Below, in pieces: positions 51,878 through 61,248 of a DNA stretch of 64,000 nucleotides (its first letter is position 1; every line of letters begins with the position of its first letter). The position numbers and the translations under genes are program-made. The stretch is from the NCBI GenBank assembly GCA_050185195.1, contig JBFWZQ010000009.1, positions 66,456-130,455 of the forward strand, written 5' to 3'. Source of the stretch: CADEFQ01 sp050185195 (GTDB taxonomy: Bacteria; Pseudomonadota; Gammaproteobacteria; Steroidobacterales; Steroidobacteraceae). The notes beneath the pieces are model-generated. The model searched no databases and had not been told where the DNA came from. It saw only the letters and a list, made by a program, of their open reading frames with translations.

Positions 51878-53395
51878 ATGCAGGGTTTCGGCATACTTTC
51901 GGTTCTCGTGTGGCTGCCCATCGCCGGCGGCGTCGCGGTGCTCGCGCTCGGCGACCGGCGCGCCGCGGCGGCGCGCTGGGTCGCGCTCGCGGTCGCGCTC
52001 GCCACCGTCGCGATCACGATCCCGCTCTGGATGGGCTTCGACCGGGGTACCGCCGAATTCCAGTTCGTCGAGCGTCTGCCTTGGATCACGGCGTTCAACT
52101 CCTGGTACCACCTCGGCGTCGACGGCATCTCGCTGCCGCTGATCGTGCTGACCGCGGTGATGACCGTGCCGGTCATTATCGCGGCGTGGAGCGTCATCGA
52201 GAAACGGCCCGCGCAGTACTACGCCGCCTTCCTCATCATGGCGGGCCTGATGATCGGCGTGTTCGCGGCGATCGACGGGCTGCTGTTCTACTTCTTCTGG
52301 GAAGCGATGCTGATCCCGATGTTCCTGATCATCGGGGTGTGGGGCGGTCCGCGGCGCGTCTACGCGACGATCAAGTTCTTCCTGTACACCTTCCTCGGCT
52401 CGGTGCTGATGCTGGTGGCGCTGATCTACCTCTACGTGCAGGGCGGCGACTACTCGCTGCGCGCGCTGCATGAGCTGCCGCTCACCCTGGTCGAGCAGCG
52501 CTGGATCTTCCTCGCGTTCCTCGCGGCGTTTGCCGTCAAGGTGCCGATGTGGCCGGTGCACACCTGGTTGCCGGATGCGCACGTCGAGGCGCCCACCGGC
52601 GGATCGGTGATCCTCGCGGCCATCATGCTGAAGATGGGCGGTTACGGCTTCCTGCGCTTCAGCCTGCCGATCACGCCGGACGCGAGCCGCGAGCTCGACT
52701 GGCTGATGATCGCGCTGTCGCTGACCGCGGTCGTCTACATCAGCTTCGTCGCACTCGTGCAGACGGACATGAAGAAGCTGATCGCCTATTCGTCGATCGC
52801 GCACATGGGCTTCGTGACGCTCGGCTCGTTCATCGCGTGGGACATCGCGGAATCGACCGGCACGCTGCACGGGGCCGGCATGGGCCTCGATGGCGCGATG
52901 GTGCAGATGGTGTCGCACGGCCTGATCTCGGGTGCCATGTTCCTCTGCGTCGGCGTGATGTACGACCGCGTGCACAGCCGGGAAATCTCGGCCTATGGCG
53001 GCGTCATCAACACGATGCCGAAGTTCGCCGGCTTCATGGTGCTGTTTGCGCTCGCGAATTCCGGCGTGCCGGGCACCTCTGGCTTCGTCGGCGAGTTCCT
53101 CGTGATCATCGCGAGCTTCAAGGCGAATTTCTGGTACGCCTTCCTCGTCGCCACGATCCTCATCCTGGGCGCCGCCTACACCCTCTGGCTCGTCAAGCGC
53201 GTGATCTACGGCCCAGTGGCCAACGAGCACGTCGCGCAGATGCAGGACCTCAACGGCCGCGAACTGGTCGTGCTCGGCTCGCTGGCCGTGGGCGTGCTCG
53301 TGCTCGGCGTCTGGCCGGCACCGCTGCTCGAGGTCATGCAGAGCTCCATCCATCACCTCGTCGAACAGATGACGACGAGCAAGCTGCCCCTCTGA
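51878..53395 (+). CDS. nuoM: NADH-quinone oxidoreductase subunit M
   Basis: Antiporter-like proton pump subunit, 505 residues with about 14 helices. The channel Glu is in LLFYFFWEAMLIPMFLIIGVWGG, and the Lys is in AFAVKVPMWPVHTWLPDAHVEAPTGGSVILAAIMLKMG. YSSIAHMGFVTLGSF and MVQMVSHGLISGAMFL are further family segments. Length matches E. coli NuoM (509). nuoN follows after 12 bases. Confidence 0.97.
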   Translation: MQGFGILSVLVWLPIAGGVAVLALGDRRAAAARWVALAVALATVAITIPLWMGFDRGTAEFQFVERLPWITAFNSWYHLGVDGISLPLIVLTAVMTVPVIIAAWSVIEKRPAQYYAAFLIMAGLMIGVFAAIDGLLFYFFWEAMLIPMFLIIGVWGGPRRVYATIKFFLYTFLGSVLMLVALIYLYVQGGDYSLRALHELPLTLVEQRWIFLAFLAAFAVKVPMWPVHTWLPDAHVEAPTGGSVILAAIMLKMGGYGFLRFSLPITPDASRELDWLMIALSLTAVVYISFVALVQTDMKKLIAYSSIAHMGFVTLGSFIAWDIAESTGTLHGAGMGLDGAMVQMVSHGLISGAMFLCVGVMYDRVHSREISAYGGVINTMPKFAGFMVLFALANSGVPGTSGFVGEFLVIIASFKANFWYAFLVATILILGAAYTLWLVKRVIYGPVANEHVAQMQDLNGRELVVLGSLAVGVLVLGVWPAPLLEVMQSSIHHLVEQMTTSKLPL

Positions 53396-53407
53396 GGCCG
53401 ACGCCCG

Positions 53408-54853
53408 ATGCCCGACATGCAGACGTACTGGTCGACGATCGCCCCCGCGGCGCCGGAGATGTATCTCACGGCGATGATCTGCGCGATCCTGCTGCTCGAC
53501 GTGTTCGCCGGCGGCGCGAAGCGGCCGCGGCTCACCGCCACGGTGACGCTGCTGGCGCTCGCGACGCTTGCCTGGGTGGCCATCCAGTACGGCGGCGTCG
53601 CGGTGCGTACCACGCTGTTCGACGGCCTGTACGTCGCCGACCCGCTCGCGCTCGTGCTGAAGCTCGCGGGCCTGCTGTTCACCGCGGTGGCCTTGCTGTA
53701 CTCCGGGCCGGCCCTCGCGCGCCGGGGCATCGCGGGCGGCGAGTACTACGTGCTCGCGCTGACGGCGCTGCTCGGCATCTTCGTGCTCGCCTCGGCGGGC
53801 AACCTGCTGTCGCTGTACATCGGCGTCGAGCTGCTCGCGCTTTCGCTCTACGCGATGATCGCCTTCGACCGCGAGTCGGCGGTGTCCACCGAAGCGGCGA
53901 TGAAGTACCTCGTGCTCGGTTCGCTCGCCTCCGGCATGCTGCTCTACGGCATCTCGCTGGTCTACGGCCTGACGGGCACGCTCGACCTCGCGGAAGTGGC
54001 CCAGCGGCTCACCGCCGAGCCGAGCCTCGGCATGATCGTCGGCGTCGCCTTCGTCGTCGTGGCGATCGCGTTCAAGTTCGGCGCCGCGCCGTTCCACATG
54101 TGGGTGCCGGACGTGTACCACGGCGCCCCGACCGCGGTGACCCTGTTCGTCTCGACGGCGCCGAAGTTCGCGTACTTCGCGCTCGCCTACCGACTCCTGT
54201 CGCAGGGACTCGACGGCGTCTCGCCCACCTGGACCCTCATGCTCGCCGCGCTCGCCGTGGCGTCGCTTGCGGTGGGCAACGTGTTCGCCATCGCGCAGTC
54301 GAACCTGAAGCGCATGCTGGCCTACTCGGCGATTGCCAACGTCGGCTTCATCCTGCTCGGCTTCACGACGGGCACCGCCGCGGGCTACCAGGCCGCGCTC
54401 TACTACACGATCGTCTACGTGCTGATGGCGCTCGGTTCCTTCGGCGTGATCCTGCTCGCGAGCCGCCGCGGCTTCGAGGCCGACGAACTCGAGGACTACA
54501 AGGGCCTTGCCGCGCGTGACCCGCTGCTGGCCCTCGGCATGATGATGCTGATGTTCTCGACGGCCGGGGTGCCACCCTTCGTCGGCTTCTGGGCGAAGCT
54601 CGCGATCTTCGAGGCGCTGTGGGAAGCCGGGTCGCTCGTGCTCGTCGTGATCGCTGCGATCGCCTCGGTGATCGGCGCCTTCTACTACATTCGCGTCGTC
54701 AAGCTGATGTACTTCGACGACGCGCCCGCCCAGCCGCGTGGCGAAGCGGGTGCGTCGTTGCGCTTCGTGCTTGGCCTGAACGCGCTGGCCGCCTTGGCGC
54801 TCGGCATCGTGCCGGGCGTCCTCATCGATCTCTGTCGCAACGTACTGGGGTAG
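53408..54853 (+). CDS. nuoN: NADH-quinone oxidoreductase subunit N
   Basis: Antiporter-like subunit next to NuoK, 481 residues. The channel Glu is in NLLSLYIGVELLALSLYAMIAF; the Lys is in FKFGAAPFHMWVPDVYHGAPTAVTLFVSTAPK; YSAIANVGFILLGFTTG and FSTAGVPPFVGFWAKLAIFEALWEAG follow. It ends the nuo operon; the next gene starts five bases after its stop and may be co-transcribed. Confidence 0.97.
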   Translation: MPDMQTYWSTIAPAAPEMYLTAMICAILLLDVFAGGAKRPRLTATVTLLALATLAWVAIQYGGVAVRTTLFDGLYVADPLALVLKLAGLLFTAVALLYSGPALARRGIAGGEYYVLALTALLGIFVLASAGNLLSLYIGVELLALSLYAMIAFDRESAVSTEAAMKYLVLGSLASGMLLYGISLVYGLTGTLDLAEVAQRLTAEPSLGMIVGVAFVVVAIAFKFGAAPFHMWVPDVYHGAPTAVTLFVSTAPKFAYFALAYRLLSQGLDGVSPTWTLMLAALAVASLAVGNVFAIAQSNLKRMLAYSAIANVGFILLGFTTGTAAGYQAALYYTIVYVLMALGSFGVILLASRRGFEADELEDYKGLAARDPLLALGMMMLMFSTAGVPPFVGFWAKLAIFEALWEAGSLVLVVIAAIASVIGAFYYIRVVKLMYFDDAPAQPRGEAGASLRFVLGLNALAALALGIVPGVLIDLCRNVLG

Positions 54854-54858
54854 CAGCC

Positions 54859-56358
54859 ATGGAACACGTCGGCCGTCGTGAGTTCGTCCAGGGAACCCTC
54901 GGAGCCGGCGCATTGCTCGCCGCCGCGCCTGCCGCGCTCGGAGCCGCCCGGCTCGAGCATGTCTACGCGCAAATCGGCAAGGGCCACGACGCCGCCGTCG
55001 TGCGCCTGCAGGACTGGATCCGCCAGATCACCATCGCGGCCGAAAACCGGGGCATCGAGGACGGCTGCCGCTACATGATGCAGCTCGCCCGCGACGCCGG
55101 CTTCCAGCACGTGGAGCGTGTCCCGACCCGCGGCCACCCGTCGGTGTTCGCCACGCTCGATGCGGGCGCGAAACGCACGCTGGGCGTGTACTTCATGTAC
55201 GACGTCAAGCAGGTCGACCCCGCGGAATGGTCGTCACCGCCGTGGGAAGCGCGCCTCGTCGACATGCCGGGCCTCGGCAAGGCGGTCATGGGTCGCGGGG
55301 CTGTGAACCAGAAGGGACCCCAGGCCTCGTTCCTGTCGGCGCTGCACGCCATCCGTGCGGCGGGGCGCAAGCTCCCGGTCAACCTCGTGCTGATCGCCGA
55401 GAGCGAGGAAGAGATCGGTTCGCCGCACTTCCCCGACGCCGTACTCGCGCCGCAGGTGCGCGCGGCCCTCGAAAAGTGCGTCGGCATCTTCATGCCCGAG
55501 GCCGCGCAGTCGCTCGATGGCACGGTGACTGTGTCGCTCGGCGCGAAGGGTGTCGTGGAACTCGAACTCGTGTCGAGCGGCGAGAAGTGGGGGCGCGGCC
55601 CGTCGCAGGACGTGCATTCCAGCAACCGCGCGCGGCTCGACAGCCCGGCTTTCCACCTCGTACAGGCGCTCGGCACGCTGGTCGACGAGAAGGGCGATCC
55701 GGCGATCGACGGCTGGTGGGACGACGTGCGCCCGCTGTCGGCGGCCGAGGAATCGATGCTCGATGTCGCGGCGAAGCGCATGAACGAGGTGAGCGCCAAG
55801 CGGTCGATGGGCGTGACCCACTGGGCGCGCAACGCCGACTGGCGCCAGGCGCTCGAGGACCTGTGCGCGCGCCCCACCGTGAACATCGAAGGCCTCGTGG
55901 GCGGTTATACGGGGCAGGGCGGCAAGACCGTGCTGCCGCATCGCGCCGTGGCGAAGCTCGATTTCCGGCTCGTGCCCGACATGACCCGCGAGGGTTCGGT
56001 CGCGAAGCTGAAGGCCTATCTCGCGAAGCGCGGCTACGGCGACATCGAAGTCAACGTGAGCGGGGGCTACGACCCGACGACCACGCCCGCCGATTCGGCG
56101 CTCATCCGCACGATCGCGCGGGTGTACGAATCCGGGGGCATCGACCCGATCTACTGGCCGCGCCGCGGCGGCTCCTGGCCCGGCTTCGTTTTCACCGGTG
56201 CGCCGCTCAAGCTGCCGGCGGCGCATTTCGGCCTGGGCCACGGCCTGCATGCGCACGCCCCGGACGAGTACTACCTGATCGAGTCGACGAACCCGAAGAT
56301 CGCGGGTATCGACGGGGCGGTCCGCTCGTTCGTGCAGTGCCTCTACGCGCTCGCCTGA
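54859..56358 (+). CDS. Tat-exported M20 family metallopeptidase
   Basis: A 499-residue peptidase of the M20/M25/M40 zinc family. The N-terminus EHVGRREFVQGTLGAGALLAAAPAALGAA is a twin-arginine signal (RREFVQG then a hydrophobic stretch). The first metal region is GVYFMYDVKQVDPAEW near residue 115, with Tyr-Asp in place of the usual His-Xaa-Asp; the Glu pair is ESEEEIGSPHF near residue 182. Later segments PTVNIEGLVGGYTGQGGKTVLP and KLDFRLVPDM are typical of the dimerisation domain, and the last His is in HFGLGHGLHAHAPDEYY. The changed first ligand may mean altered metal use. Confidence 0.85.
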   Translation: MEHVGRREFVQGTLGAGALLAAAPAALGAARLEHVYAQIGKGHDAAVVRLQDWIRQITIAAENRGIEDGCRYMMQLARDAGFQHVERVPTRGHPSVFATLDAGAKRTLGVYFMYDVKQVDPAEWSSPPWEARLVDMPGLGKAVMGRGAVNQKGPQASFLSALHAIRAAGRKLPVNLVLIAESEEEIGSPHFPDAVLAPQVRAALEKCVGIFMPEAAQSLDGTVTVSLGAKGVVELELVSSGEKWGRGPSQDVHSSNRARLDSPAFHLVQALGTLVDEKGDPAIDGWWDDVRPLSAAEESMLDVAAKRMNEVSAKRSMGVTHWARNADWRQALEDLCARPTVNIEGLVGGYTGQGGKTVLPHRAVAKLDFRLVPDMTREGSVAKLKAYLAKRGYGDIEVNVSGGYDPTTTPADSALIRTIARVYESGGIDPIYWPRRGGSWPGFVFTGAPLKLPAAHFGLGHGLHAHAPDEYYLIESTNPKIAGIDGAVRSFVQCLYALA

Positions 56359-56419
56359 CGCGGCTCGAACACGGGTTGTGTTGACGGGGCCGTACCGCTA
56401 AGATGCGCGCCCCTACTGG

Positions 56420-56496
56420 TGCGGGGTGGAGCAGTCTGGCAGCTCGTCGGGCTCATAACCCGAAGGTCGCAGGTTCAAATCCTGCCCCCGCTACCA
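56420..56496 (+). tRNA. Initiator tRNA-fMet (CAT), island attachment site
   Basis: 77 nt including encoded CCA. The anticodon loop CTCATAA with three G-C pairs in the stem (GGG/CCC), and the T-arm GTTCAAATC, mark an initiator. The 1-72 position is unpaired, as initiators require, but is U-U rather than the usual C-A. The stop codon of the serine recombinase on the minus strand falls on 56453-56455, which overlaps the anticodon, and the last 14 codons or so of that gene are the complement of the tRNA 3' half. This is the attachment end of the island. Confidence 0.96.
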
Positions 56497-58183
56497 ACGC
56501 CATCTTGGAGGGTTCCAAACGGTTATCGTTGACCGCTTTTGGGAGCCTCCCGGATATAAGCCGATCCTTTCTGGCCGCCTCTGCTCCGGCGGCCAGGTCA
56601 AGGATTCCGGCCAGATCGCCAAACAAGTCGATCTTCAATTCGTCCCGCCCTGCAATCCCCAAATGGGACCAGGGCGTGAGGACAATCTTCTCGATCAGCC
56701 CCCGTACATGCTCCGCCGGTTCGCCGCGCCCTCCGGTTTTGGCGAGCGCGTCCCGCAGGGCGGCGATCTCCTCCCGGTAGCGCCTTGCCATCGCCGGATG
56801 CAGGAGCGGCCTTGGCTGTTCGCTGCCCTGGGCAATGATTTTCTCCAACCTGTCCAGCCGGGCCGCGAGGCTCTCCAACTCGTCCTTCACGAGGCTGGCG
56901 GCAATGCCCTCCCGGATGGCCGTCAGGACGTTCGCACGGGCCTTCTGGAGCCGCTCCCGCTCCGCCTTGGCCTCGACGAGCGCGGAATCCTGCGCCGCCC
57001 GGAGGCGGTTCAGATGGGCTGTGTATTCCTCGCAGAAGATTTGGACCAGATCGTCCCGCATCAGGTGGGTCTGGAGGGCGGCCAGTACCTTGCTCTCCAG
57101 AACCTCGCGGGCGATGGTCTTGCGGTTCCCGCAAACGGCTTCGCCCTTGTTCTTGGAGGCCGCGCACCCGTAATGGGTGGAGTTGATCTTGGCGTAGCCC
57201 CCGCCGCAGACCCCGCACTTGACCAGCCCCGAGAGCAGGTAACGGGGCCGGTTGCGTGCCCACAGGCCCGGAGCCTTGGCGTCGAGCGCCTTCTGCCGGG
57301 CCTTGGCGGCGTCCCACAATTCCTGCGGGACGATCCGCAGCTCGGGCAACTCTTGGCGGATGACGGTGGACTCGTCATTGAGCCGGGTGACGCGGCGGCC
57401 CGTCGCCGGGTCCTTGATGAAACGCTGGCGATTCCAGACGAGTTGGCCGACATAGAGTTCGTTGTTGAGGACGCCCGTTCCCCTTCGGCGGTTGCCGTTG
57501 ATGGTCGATTGCCCCCACGCCTTCCCCGACGGGCAGGGGATGCCCTCCCGGTTGAGCTGGGCGGCAATGGCTTTTGGAGAGAGGTTCCGCCTCGCGTAGT
57601 CCTCGAAGATGCGGACCACCACGGCGGCCTGCGCCGCGTTGATCGTGCGATCCCCGCGAAGCGCTTGCCCTTGCGTATCGAAGCGCTTCACCACGTCGTA
57701 GCCGTAGGCGATCCCGCCGCCGGACTTCCCATGCTCGACGCGACCGCGCAATCCGCGCCGCGTCTTGTCGGCGAGGTCTTTCAGGAACATCGCGTTCATC
57801 GTGCCTTTCAGGCCGATATGAAGGGTTGAGATTTCGCCTTCTGAGAGCGTGACCATCGAAACGCCTGCGAACTGCATCCGCTTGTAGACGCCCGCGATGT
57901 CTTCCTGATCGCGGGAAAGACGATCCAAGGCTTCCGCAAGGACGATATCGAACTGTCCCGCGAGCGCATCGCGAATGAGCGCCTGGATGCCGGGGCGCAT
58001 CAGTGACGCGCCCGACAATCCGGCGTCGCTGTAACACTCAACAATCTGCCAGCCTTCGGCCTTCGCGCGTTCGGTGCAGAGGCGCAACTGATCCTCGATG
58101 GAGTGATCGCTTTGCAGATCGGAGCTGTAGCGCGCATAGAGCGCGACGCGCTGGCCTTTCGTTTGTGTCGAACTCTTCATCAT
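56453..58183 (-). CDS. Large serine recombinase (integrase) ending inside tRNA-fMet
   Basis: 576-residue site-specific recombinase. The catalytic domain starts QRVALYARYSSDLQSDHSIEDQLRLC with the nucleophile Ser near residue 20, followed by AEALDRLSRDQEDIAGVYKRM. The recombinase domain has GIAYGYDVVKRFD and TINGNRRRGTGVLNNELYVGQLVW. A zinc ribbon CGVCGGGY..YGCAASKNKGEAVCGN lies near residues 312-345, then a coiled coil. The C-terminus VAGAGFEPATFGL is read from the complement of the tRNA 3' half, and TGA overlaps the anticodon. This C-terminal sequence recurs in recombinases inserted at tRNA genes. Its start overlaps the small upstream gene stop. Confidence 0.95.
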   Translation of the reverse strand: MMKSSTQTKGQRVALYARYSSDLQSDHSIEDQLRLCTERAKAEGWQIVECYSDAGLSGASLMRPGIQALIRDALAGQFDIVLAEALDRLSRDQEDIAGVYKRMQFAGVSMVTLSEGEISTLHIGLKGTMNAMFLKDLADKTRRGLRGRVEHGKSGGGIAYGYDVVKRFDTQGQALRGDRTINAAQAAVVVRIFEDYARRNLSPKAIAAQLNREGIPCPSGKAWGQSTINGNRRRGTGVLNNELYVGQLVWNRQRFIKDPATGRRVTRLNDESTVIRQELPELRIVPQELWDAAKARQKALDAKAPGLWARNRPRYLLSGLVKCGVCGGGYAKINSTHYGCAASKNKGEAVCGNRKTIAREVLESKVLAALQTHLMRDDLVQIFCEEYTAHLNRLRAAQDSALVEAKAERERLQKARANVLTAIREGIAASLVKDELESLAARLDRLEKIIAQGSEQPRPLLHPAMARRYREEIAALRDALAKTGGRGEPAEHVRGLIEKIVLTPWSHLGIAGRDELKIDLFGDLAGILDLAAGAEAARKDRLISGRLPKAVNDNRLEPSKMALVAGAGFEPATFGL

Positions 58184-58404
58184 TGTTTCGTTCGTCCGTT
58201 CTCTCGTTCGCGCTCGGCGCGGACATCGTCTTCCGCCGCTTGCCGCGCGAGGGCCTTGACCAGCGCCACGAGTTTCTCATCCAGTGGCGATCCGGCCCGA
58301 TTGTGACTCTCTTTTGGAGGAGTCTTCAACCGCTGGAGCGCCTTGCTTTCCGCCGGATTTGCGGCGCGTTCACGCATGATTGCCCGCTCCCTTGAGCGTG
58401 CCAT
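58180..58404 (-). CDS. Small charged protein upstream of serine recombinase
   Basis: 74 residues, highly charged: MARSRERAIMRERAANPAESKALQRLKT, then LDEKLVALVKALARQAAEDDVRAERERENGRTKQ. One amphipathic helix is predicted near the middle (LVALVKALARQAAEDD). Small proteins with this LxxLVxALARQAAxxD pattern often precede serine recombinases in proteobacterial islands; the role may be to assist excision, but this is inferred. Its TGA overlaps the recombinase ATG, so the pair is coupled. Confidence 0.7.
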   Translation of the reverse strand: MARSRERAIMRERAANPAESKALQRLKTPPKESHNRAGSPLDEKLVALVKALARQAAEDDVRAERERENGRTKQ

Positions 58405-58506
58405 GCGGCGCTTTAACGAACGGTAAAGAGAGTCGGCGGAAAGCCGCTCTGGCTGCGGCGTTCGCGGGGATCAGGGGATGCGCAGTTCCGCCCATGCCGC
58501 CCATCC

Positions 58507-60183
58507 TTATCCGGCCCTGGCCGGCGCGGGGCGCGGCGCAGGTGAGGAATTTTTTTCTCTCCCAGCGCGTTTGGCCCAGACCGGATCGGCGAAGTACGGC
58601 AATTTCTTCGCGCGGATGACAGGCTGCCCGGCAATCGCAATGAGCTGCTCATGCTCAGGGAGTCTCCCGATCTCATCAGGGCTCAAGACCGGGAAGCCGC
58701 GTTCGCCGACCGAAAGCCGCCAGGGCGAGAAGAGATTCTCGGCGTCGCGGGCAACGCTGCGGCCTTTGCGGGTCGCATTGCCGATGCGTGTGCTCCATGC
58801 CTTGCGGTCGAACTCGCTGCGGATCGACCATGCCTGCATGAGGCTCGATTGCTCTTCGATCAACCCGGCGATGTTGGGGCCGTAGATGTCGAGCGACTGG
58901 CGGCGGCTCTGGAAGATCATCCAGCAGCGCACGCCCTTGCCGGGGAGGAGCGAGAGCGCCTTGCCCAGATTGGGCAGGCGTCCGAGATTGCCCATCTCTT
59001 CGAGAAGGAACAAAAGCCGTGTGTGCCGCTCATGCATGGTGGCCGACGCGGCGACGGTTTCCAGAAGCAGCGTGACGATCAGCCCCATCCACGGCCCATG
59101 CGTTTCGAGCTTGGATTCCGGGAGGATCAGATAGAGCGTGGTCCGCCCGTCGAGCACATCGGCCAAAGTGAAGTCGCTTTCGAGCAGCGATTGGCCGAAG
59201 TCGGAATGCGCCTCATAGAGATCGAGCGCATTGAGCGCGTTATCGCGGAACGCACCGAAGGTCTTGACGTACTCGGGCTCCAAGCCATCGGCGAGCGCGT
59301 TTCCATATTCGCGCAGAAGTCCGGCAAACAGCGGTGAGCCTTGCATCTTCGCCGCGATGGCGAATTTCTCGGCCTCGCTCGACCACACACAGGCGCGCAA
59401 ACCCGGCAGCGTGCATGTGCGCGGCTCGAAGGCGGCGAGATACAAGAGGAAGGTGACGATCAGCCGCCGCCCGCCATTGCGGAAGAAGATTCCATCGCCG
59501 CCTTCGCCGAAGCCGCGTTCGGGAATGAGCTGCAAGGCGATCAGTTTGCAGATCGCGTGCAGATCGCGCCCGCCATTGCGCAGGACATCCTCGACCAGAA
59601 CGCGCAAGGGGTTAAAGCGCAAGCCCGGAATCCCGCGTGCGCCGAAGGGATTGAGGATCAATATCCGCTGCCCGTCCTTGCGCCGCCAGGCCGCCGTGAG
59701 TTCGGTCAGCTCGCCCTTAACATCCGTGACGATGACGCTCCCGGAAGTCCAGTGCAGGAGCGCCGGGACGACGAGGGAAGTCGTCTTCCCCGTGCGGGCC
59801 GGGGCATAGGCCAGCATATGGCCATTGCCCCTCTGGTAAGGATCGTAGAAGAGCTTCTGGCCTTCGAGCGTGCCGATGAAGAGGCCGCGCCGTGCGTTGA
59901 TCAGAGCCTGAACGAAACGGTCCTTGAGGACGGCGAGCCGCGCAGCGCCGTAATCGCCCGAGAGGATGCGGCTTTCATGCAGGAGATTGATCTGCGTGGC
60001 CGTCTCCAGCCCCTGCATCAGATGGAGATAAAGGCAGCGGCCCGCGAGCGCGAGACCGAGCGCCATGAGGGCGACGCCCCAGACAAACCAGCGCGGATGG
60101 ACGCAGACATAGAGCCCGCCGACCATGAAGGCGAGCGCGACCAGGAGCGCGATGAACGGGGACGTGCGGGGTTGCCTGCGCAT
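58507..60183 (-). CDS. VirD4/TraG-like type IV coupling ATPase
   Basis: 558-residue membrane ATPase of the conjugative coupling protein family. Two N-terminal helices (about 8-28 and 31-50), then SGDYGAARLA, Walker A LAYAPARTGKTTSLVVP near residues 124-140, and Walker B LLFLLEEMGNLGRLPNLGKAL near 390-410. FQSRRQSLDIYGPNIAGL matches the coupling-protein Q-motif region. A Pro-rich tail ends the protein. No relaxase or VirB4-type gene is seen in the window, so it may couple to a system outside or serve the adjacent vWA proteins. It starts three bases after the preceding gene. Confidence 0.88.
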   Translation of the reverse strand: MRRQPRTSPFIALLVALAFMVGGLYVCVHPRWFVWGVALMALGLALAGRCLYLHLMQGLETATQINLLHESRILSGDYGAARLAVLKDRFVQALINARRGLFIGTLEGQKLFYDPYQRGNGHMLAYAPARTGKTTSLVVPALLHWTSGSVIVTDVKGELTELTAAWRRKDGQRILILNPFGARGIPGLRFNPLRVLVEDVLRNGGRDLHAICKLIALQLIPERGFGEGGDGIFFRNGGRRLIVTFLLYLAAFEPRTCTLPGLRACVWSSEAEKFAIAAKMQGSPLFAGLLREYGNALADGLEPEYVKTFGAFRDNALNALDLYEAHSDFGQSLLESDFTLADVLDGRTTLYLILPESKLETHGPWMGLIVTLLLETVAASATMHERHTRLLFLLEEMGNLGRLPNLGKALSLLPGKGVRCWMIFQSRRQSLDIYGPNIAGLIEEQSSLMQAWSIRSEFDRKAWSTRIGNATRKGRSVARDAENLFSPWRLSVGERGFPVLSPDEIGRLPEHEQLIAIAGQPVIRAKKLPYFADPVWAKRAGREKNSSPAPRPAPARAG

Positions 60184-60186
60184 ACG

Positions 60187-61248
60187 CTAGCGCCCTCCGA
60201 TCCGCACGGACTGAAGGCCGGAGAGCGAAACGCCGAGCGACCGGAAGAATCGTTCCAGCTCGGTCTTCATATCCGCGCCGCCCTCAATCTGGAGATCAGC
60301 GAGGCCGCGCAGATGCTTCGGATCGGCAACCCCGGCCCAGAAGACGAAGAGCTTGCCGCCCTGCGATGCTTTCAAAGCCGCAAGCCGCCGCACGTCGCGG
60401 GCAGGATCGGGCGCGCCCGTATCCACGCCGTCCGTGACGACGAGCGTGATCCCCGCCATGCGCGGTCCCGACACATCCGGCGGATTCCGCAAGCCCTCTT
60501 CGATGGCCGCGAGCAGCGCCGTGCCACCCGAGGGTTCGGGCAGGGGCTTCCAGAACGCGAAGCCCGCTGCCGCGCAGACACTGGCCTGTCCGGGCGCAGG
60601 CCAGAACACCTGCACCTGGTCATTGAAGAGCACGATCCGGCAGCGCGCATAGAGAGGCAGGCTGGCCATGAAGGATTGCGCGGCGTTCACCACATCCTTC
60701 ATGTGGCCGGTCATCGAACCCGAGATGTCGAGCAGTAGCGCGACCGGGAGCAGCGTGTGCTTCGGTATCGACGCCGGGCTGTAGGTGAAGGGCAAGCGGT
60801 TGAACGCCGTGTCGAACACCGCGACTTCATCCGACGCGGGCGCGAGCAGGGTGCCGTCCGCAGCCTTGAAGAGGGCCAAGGCTTCGCGGGCGTTTCCCTC
60901 CGGTGTGATGCCCGCGATGGCGATGTGCGCGACCGGGCCGCCCGCCACGATGATCAGGTTCGCCTCCGCATGGCTGGCGAAGGCCGTGGCCATCTTGCCG
61001 TTGGGGAGCTTGAGCCCCGCGCGGCGGATACGCAGATCAAGCAGCGTATCGTGGCTCGCCGCGAGATCGAACTGGATCTCGGGCTTGCCGAGCGTACGCA
61101 CGAAGCGGTCCGGGTTGCTGACCGCGACCGTCCCGCGCAGCTCCGCATCCGGCGTCGTGATCGTGAAGCGCTGCGCGAAAGAGGGTGCGCTGACCGCCGC
61201 CAGCAGTGCCATGAATACGAATGTATGCATGCTTCGTTTGAGGCTCAT
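60187..61248 (-). CDS. Secreted von Willebrand factor A (vWA) domain protein
   Basis: 353 residues with an N-terminal signal (HTFVFMALLAAVSAPSFAQ). The vWA domain carries an intact MIDAS: LLLDISGSM (DxSxS near residue 174), the Thr in SGGTALLAAIEEG near 243 and the Asp in LVVTDGVDTGAPD near 273. An N-terminal beta-rich region precedes it (residues 26-160). It is likely periplasmic or surface-exposed and metal-binding. It is the third gene of the cassette, overlapping the previous one by four bases. Confidence 0.82.
   Translation of the reverse strand: MSLKRSMHTFVFMALLAAVSAPSFAQRFTITTPDAELRGTVAVSNPDRFVRTLGKPEIQFDLAASHDTLLDLRIRRAGLKLPNGKMATAFASHAEANLIIVAGGPVAHIAIAGITPEGNAREALALFKAADGTLLAPASDEVAVFDTAFNRLPFTYSPASIPKHTLLPVALLLDISGSMTGHMKDVVNAAQSFMASLPLYARCRIVLFNDQVQVFWPAPGQASVCAAAGFAFWKPLPEPSGGTALLAAIEEGLRNPPDVSGPRMAGITLVVTDGVDTGAPDPARDVRRLAALKASQGGKLFVFWAGVADPKHLRGLADLQIEGGADMKTELERFFRSLGVSLSGLQSVRIGGR

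Noticed and set aside
51080..54913. A 1277-residue open frame on the minus strand opposite nuoL-nuoN
   Set aside because: It is the GC-rich shadow of three certain nuo genes; composition is Arg/His/Asp-rich with no motifs.
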